The notes below the pieces were generated by a model. It did no database searches. It was not told the origin of the DNA and was given only the letters and a program-made list of their open reading frames with translations. From positions 1 through 28,395 of the forward strand of contig CAZKEF010000062.1 in NCBI GenBank assembly GCA_964551735.1: a stretch of DNA of 28,395 nt, in the 5' to 3' direction. Shown one piece after another: positions 25,570 to 28,395 of this stretch (positions are counted from its first letter, which is position 1; each line of letters begins with the position of its first letter). The position numbers were made by a program, and so were the translations under genes. Origin of the DNA: DAOUAT01 sp964551735. GTDB taxonomy: Bacteria > Chloroflexota > Anaerolineae > CG2-30-64-16.

Positions 25570-25872
25570 TCACGTAAAATCCTGATCGCACATGTCGGTC
25601 AGGTCTTTCTCGCGCGACATACTGTAACGCCAGCCAGCGATGTTCGGCACAACATAGGGCAGCAGACGCAGTGTGTAGTAAGGCGGCAAGATCGGTACAC
25701 CGAGCAGGTCGCCAAAGACGACGAGGATGAAAAGATGCTCAAGCTGCCCGCGCTCCTTGCGCAGGTCTCGCACCATCTCGTAGACCGTGGCGCCGTAGAT
25801 CATGTCGCCCAACGCCCGTGCCGCAGCCTTCAAGCGCGCCCGTATCTCCTGCTCCAGGGAGCGCTCCGGCAT
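25570..25872 (-). CDS. Small hydrophobic protein, paralog 2
   Basis: A 100-aa protein. The ATG at 25872 is preferred because it aligns with the MPE start of the paralog; a GTG at 25911 would give 113 aa and overlap the thioredoxin-like stop as GTGA, so it remains possible. After an amphipathic N-terminal helix (EIRARLKAAARALGDMIYG) come LEHLFILVVFGDLLGVP, ILPPYYTLRLLPYVVP and W...MSREKDLTDMCDQDFT. Shared positions with paralog 1 cover almost the entire C-terminal 55 residues, so both have the same fold and diverge only in their N-termini and last residues. The gap to paralog 1 is 17 bases. Function unknown. Confidence 0.78.
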   Translation of the reverse strand: MPERSLEQEIRARLKAAARALGDMIYGATVYEMVRDLRKERGQLEHLFILVVFGDLLGVPILPPYYTLRLLPYVVPNIAGWRYSMSREKDLTDMCDQDFT

Positions 25873-25907
25873 GGATGTCACATCACCTGTCACTGCTCCC
25901 CCTACGC

Positions 25908-26288
25908 TCACAGCGCACCGGCGCCTGCTCCAGCCCGGATCAAGGCCTGTTCCAAGGCTGCGTCATTCCAACCAACCACTTTGTCACGGCTCGCCACCAC
26001 GAAAGTCGGATAGCGTCGCGCCCGATAGCGCAGCGCCTTCGCCATCCCCTGCAGCGAGCGCGGGTCGTAAACCCGGATCATGATCCGATCGCCGTAGCGG
26101 CCGGCCAGGTCGAAGATCAGGGCTGAAAGGCGCTGGAAGTCGGCTTGCCATTCAGGCGGCAGCTCGTCAAGCCCGCGCGCTGGCGGGGCCTGGTCCAGGT
26201 CGGCGCGCGCCATCAGCAACTCGCACGCCTGGCACAGGCCCCAACCTTCGGGGACGGGGGCGATGACATCAACACGAATCGGCGGCAT
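25908..26288 (-). CDS. Thioredoxin-fold protein with CQAC motif
   Basis: A 126-aa cytosolic protein. Near the N-terminus a beta-strand (IRVDVIAPV) leads to LCQACELL, a CxxC at residues 19 and 22 placed as in thioredoxin folds. The later block RRYPTFVVASRDKVVGWN has the Pro-Thr of the cis-proline loop followed by a strand and Gly turn. A Pro/Asp-rich insert (about 28-48) separates the helix from the second strand (DRIMIRVYDPRS). The dipeptide between the cysteines is not the canonical GP, so redox potential and role are uncertain. No clear ribosome-binding site precedes the ATG at 26288. It could maintain or deliver thiols or a metal for its operon partners, yet the two ATPases have no Cys. 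Confidence 0.72.
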   Translation of the reverse strand: MPPIRVDVIAPVPEGWGLCQACELLMARADLDQAPPARGLDELPPEWQADFQRLSALIFDLAGRYGDRIMIRVYDPRSLQGMAKALRYRARRYPTFVVASRDKVVGWNDAALEQALIRAGAGAGAL

Positions 26289-26295
26289 AGACTTT

Positions 26296-26355
26296 CAGGC
26301 TAAGGCTAAGATTAGGGTTGAGGCTGAACCTTAACCTCAGCCTTAACCTTAACCT
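26296..26355. repeat. Palindromic TTAACC/TTAGCC hexamer repeat
   Basis: The 76-base gap between cstA and the thioredoxin-like gene is filled by degenerate hexamers (AGGCTA AGGCTA AGATTA GGGTTG, then CCTTAA CCTCAG CCTTAA). GGTTGAGGCTGA (26316-26327) and TCAGCCTTAACC (26337-26348) pair with one mismatch. It is transcribed if the genes form one operon and would fold strongly. There is no T-tract. Confidence 0.7.
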
Positions 26356-26364
26356 CGTCAACGA

Positions 26365-28128
26365 TCACGCCTTCGCGCCCGCCTTAGCCGGCATCTTGGC
26401 CACATAACCGCGCAGCGCCTTGATGCCATCCCAGGCCAGGACGAAAGCAGCGACCACCAGGATCAAGCAAATCGCGCCGATGAGAACCTGAGCAGCAGTG
26501 TACTCGCCCACATTGGCGATCTTCCACTTCGCCGGATCGGCCGTCCGGGGCAAGAAGATGAAGAATGCCTCATAGGCTTTGTACAGCAGGGCCGCGATGG
26601 TGGTCACGAACATGAAGATGAAGGGGATCAGCGTCCAGAGATACTGCTTGCCCTTGGACATCAACCAGGCCGTCACCAGCAACAGCGCCAAGGAGGCCAT
26701 CAGCTGGTTGGCCGCGCCGAACACCGCCCAGATCTGCAGGAACGGCACCAGCCAGATCAGCGCCAACGTCAGCGCCAAGGCAATGCTGGTGCCGACATGG
26801 ACGTTCTTGATGGCCGGGAACCGGTCGCCCAACGCCTCGGCGCTGGCGACGCGCATGAAGCGCACCACCAGGTACATGATGGTCAATGCCATCAGGGTCA
26901 GGAAGACCGCGCCGTAGGCCGTGCCGAATTCTACCGATAACCCCCATTTGTTCATGAAGGTCGCCAGGCCGACCGAGAAGACCTTGGCTGCCGCCGCGCC
27001 GCCGCCGGCGTCCGCGTAGCCCTGGTAGCTGCCAAACGCCACGGTCGCGGTCAGGAACGCCACGGTGGCAAACACCATCTCCAGGAACATGGCGCCGCCC
27101 CCGACGTAGAGCGCATCCGTCTCCTTCTCAAGCTGGCGCGCCGTGCCGGAAGATGACACAAGGCTGTGCCAGCCGGAGATCGCGCCGCATGCGATGGTCA
27201 CAAACAGCATGGGCCAGAGCGGGCCGATGCCGATGGTGAACTGGGTAAATGCCGGGAAGTCGCCCATGCCGGGCCGCCAGATCAGCAGGCCCAGGATGCC
27301 GCCCAGGATGCCCGCGAAAACGATCCAGAACGACACATAGTTGATGGGCTGCGCCCAGCGCCAGATGGGCAGCACCGCGCCGAAGTAGCAGATGATCACC
27401 ACCAGCATGCTGCCAAAGAACTTCGCCTGCGTCACTTGCAGGAACAGCGTTGGGCTGGTCGCACCGTTCGCCGTGCCCAGGATGGCGGCCATGATGCTCT
27501 TGGCAAACGGCAGCGTCCCGATCCAGATGCCCAGGAACGACAGAACCACCGTGATCACCGACGTCAAGATGATATCCTGCCGCCACTTGTAGGTCATCTG
27601 GCCGGCCAGGATGCCCACCAGGATCACCAGGATCACACCCAAGGGGACGGCCGGGTTGGTGAACAGATTGAAGCCGACCTGGACGCCGAAGGAGCCCATG
27701 ATGAGCCACAGGTAGAAGTAGATAAAGGTGATCAGGATGCCGCGCGAGCGGGGAGAGATCAGGCGATAGCTGAGGGCGCCGAAGGACTGGCCTTCCTCGC
27801 GCACGCCCATGATGATGCTGCTGTAGTCCTGCACCCAACCGATGAAAAAGGTGCCCAGGACAATCCACAACAAGGCGGGCAACCAGCCCCATTGCACTGC
27901 GATGATAGGCCCAAGGATCGGTCCCAGGGCCGCGATGGATTTGAACTGATAGCCGAAGAGAACGTTACGATTTGCTGGAGTGAAATCCACACCGTCCATG
28001 TACATTTTGGCCGGGGTGGCTTTCTTGTCATCAGGCTGGATCACGGCACGATTGATGCTCCTGGCATACAACCAGTAACCCGCCACCAGCGACAAGATGC
28101 TGATAAGGAGAACCACAAGCGCATTCAT
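26365..28128 (-). CDS. cstA: Carbon starvation protein CstA-family transporter
   Basis: A 587-aa polytopic membrane protein with well over ten hydrophobic helices. AGGAGGGG precedes the ATG by about nine bases. Family blocks are clear: the first helix with GYWLYARSINRAV, DGVDFTPANRNVLFGYQFKSIAALGPILGP, DYSSIIMGVREEGQSFGAL, CGAISGWHSLVSSSGTARQLEKETDA and IWAVFGAANQLMASLAL. Members transport pyruvate or peptides; the substrate here is not predictable. It is shorter than E. coli CstA (701 aa), fitting the shorter clade. No YjiX-like small partner or LytS/LytTR regulator is in the window. It is the first gene of a same-strand set continuing into the thioredoxin-like and ATPase genes. The start is preceded by a long leader with two palindromes. 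Confidence 0.95.
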   Translation of the reverse strand: MNALVVLLISILSLVAGYWLYARSINRAVIQPDDKKATPAKMYMDGVDFTPANRNVLFGYQFKSIAALGPILGPIIAVQWGWLPALLWIVLGTFFIGWVQDYSSIIMGVREEGQSFGALSYRLISPRSRGILITFIYFYLWLIMGSFGVQVGFNLFTNPAVPLGVILVILVGILAGQMTYKWRQDIILTSVITVVLSFLGIWIGTLPFAKSIMAAILGTANGATSPTLFLQVTQAKFFGSMLVVIICYFGAVLPIWRWAQPINYVSFWIVFAGILGGILGLLIWRPGMGDFPAFTQFTIGIGPLWPMLFVTIACGAISGWHSLVSSSGTARQLEKETDALYVGGGAMFLEMVFATVAFLTATVAFGSYQGYADAGGGAAAAKVFSVGLATFMNKWGLSVEFGTAYGAVFLTLMALTIMYLVVRFMRVASAEALGDRFPAIKNVHVGTSIALALTLALIWLVPFLQIWAVFGAANQLMASLALLLVTAWLMSKGKQYLWTLIPFIFMFVTTIAALLYKAYEAFFIFLPRTADPAKWKIANVGEYTAAQVLIGAICLILVVAAFVLAWDGIKALRGYVAKMPAKAGAKA

Positions 28129-28152
28129 TATTTAGCCCCTCCTGAGAGCCAT

Positions 28153-28169
28153 GTCCGAGCACTTCGGAC
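28153..28169. promoter_or_regulatory. Palindrome in the cstA leader
   Basis: GTCCGA (28153-28158) and TCGGAC (28164-28169) are exact complements around five bases, ending 25 bases before the cstA ATG and just upstream of its ribosome-binding site. In RNA it forms a hairpin; in DNA it could be an operator. Role not determinable. Confidence 0.4.
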
Positions 28170-28238
28170 TCACCGAATGAAGACGACGACGATAGGCAAA
28201 AACAGGCAAGGCTTGATTCGCCAGAAACGACCACCTCC

Positions 28239-28252
28239 CTTCATCAATGAAG
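28239..28252. promoter_or_regulatory. Perfect palindrome downstream of the cstA promoter
   Basis: CTTCATCAATGAAG has two 6-base arms (CTTCAT/ATGAAG) around CA. It lies about 40-50 bases downstream of the predicted cstA transcription start, where a repressor site would act. Size and symmetry fit an operator but no regulator gene is nearby. Confidence 0.35.
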
Positions 28253-28295
28253 CCGCACAACCGCCATGATCGCGCTGTCCGTAGCTGGCACTGCA

Positions 28296-28325
28296 ATCTT
28301 AGCACCATTATGCAGCGCAAGTCAA
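28296..28325 (-). promoter_or_regulatory. Promoter of cstA
   Basis: On the minus strand TTGACT (28320-28325) and TAAGAT (28296-28301) are 18 bases apart. The start would be near 28289, giving an unusually long leader of about 160 bases before the ATG at 28128. Confidence 0.6.
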
Positions 28326-28334
28326 ACCTGCGAA

Positions 28335-28395
28335 TTGACCGGTAGTGTATCCCTTTCGGTGGAAATGTACGGTGGAGCATAAACCTGGTAAGGTA
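28335..28395. other. Possible IS-terminus-like sequence at the window end
   Basis: The last 60 bases contain GTGTATCCCTTTCGGTGG and AAATGTACGG, GTAC/TGTA-rich words that resemble internal terminal repeats of IS21-like elements in style. ACCAGGTTT is also shared, in opposite orientation, with bases 30-38 at the other end of the window. No transposase is seen, so this is only a suggestion. Confidence 0.25.

Overview
The window is GC-rich bacterial chromosome. Gene content points to Chloroflexota (Anaerolineae/Caldilineae-like), but this is inference without a search. The clues are a paired ArsA/Get3-like ATPase module next to CstA, YIP1 and TPR envelope proteins, a very large RHS/YD protein carrying a YLPLVLR surface motif that I associate with Chloroflexota exoproteins, and short simple-word repeats in spacers. 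No rRNA, tRNA, CRISPR array or transposase gene was found. Both extreme ends carry GTAC-containing sequences that resemble insertion-sequence termini, so the window may be a contig that broke at repeats.

Layout. 143-4757 (+): six closely spaced genes of membrane or envelope proteins (one-TM hypothetical, YIP1-like protein, TPR lipoprotein, seven-TM protein, an 81-aa ORF, a lipoprotein), two of them coupled by ATGA stop/start overlaps. 4832-5869 (+): PAP2 phosphatase with its own promoter. 5996-7843 (-): TypA/BipA GTPase, whose leader has a promoter immediately followed by a terminator-like hairpin. 8159-8992 (-): a divergent Fpg/Nei-family glycosylase. 9294-18198 (+): a likely two-gene operon of a membrane pentaheme cytochrome c and a 2368-aa secreted RHS/YD protein whose RHS region is interrupted by a right-handed beta-helix built from 621-bp DNA repeats that are identical over about 814 bp. 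18464-22182 (-): gcvH-gcvPA-gcvPB behind a tandem glycine riboswitch with terminator; gcvT is not in the window. 22218-23148 (+): two small membrane-associated proteins expressed divergently from the gcv promoter. 23243-28325 (-): a probable six-gene unit, cstA, a thioredoxin-fold protein, two small paralogous hydrophobic proteins and two ArsA/Get3-like ATPases.

The strongest candidate for an undescribed system is 23243-26288. The two ATPases have decayed in complementary ways: one has Asn at the catalytic Asp of switch I but keeps the switch II DTAPT motif; the other keeps the switch I Asp but has a remodelled switch II. Neither has any cysteine. They sit beside two small paralogs and a CxxC thioredoxin-fold protein. 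This suggests an obligate heterodimeric Get3-like machine, not an arsenite pump. The second candidate is the cytochrome-RHS pair with its recently amplified beta-helix insert.
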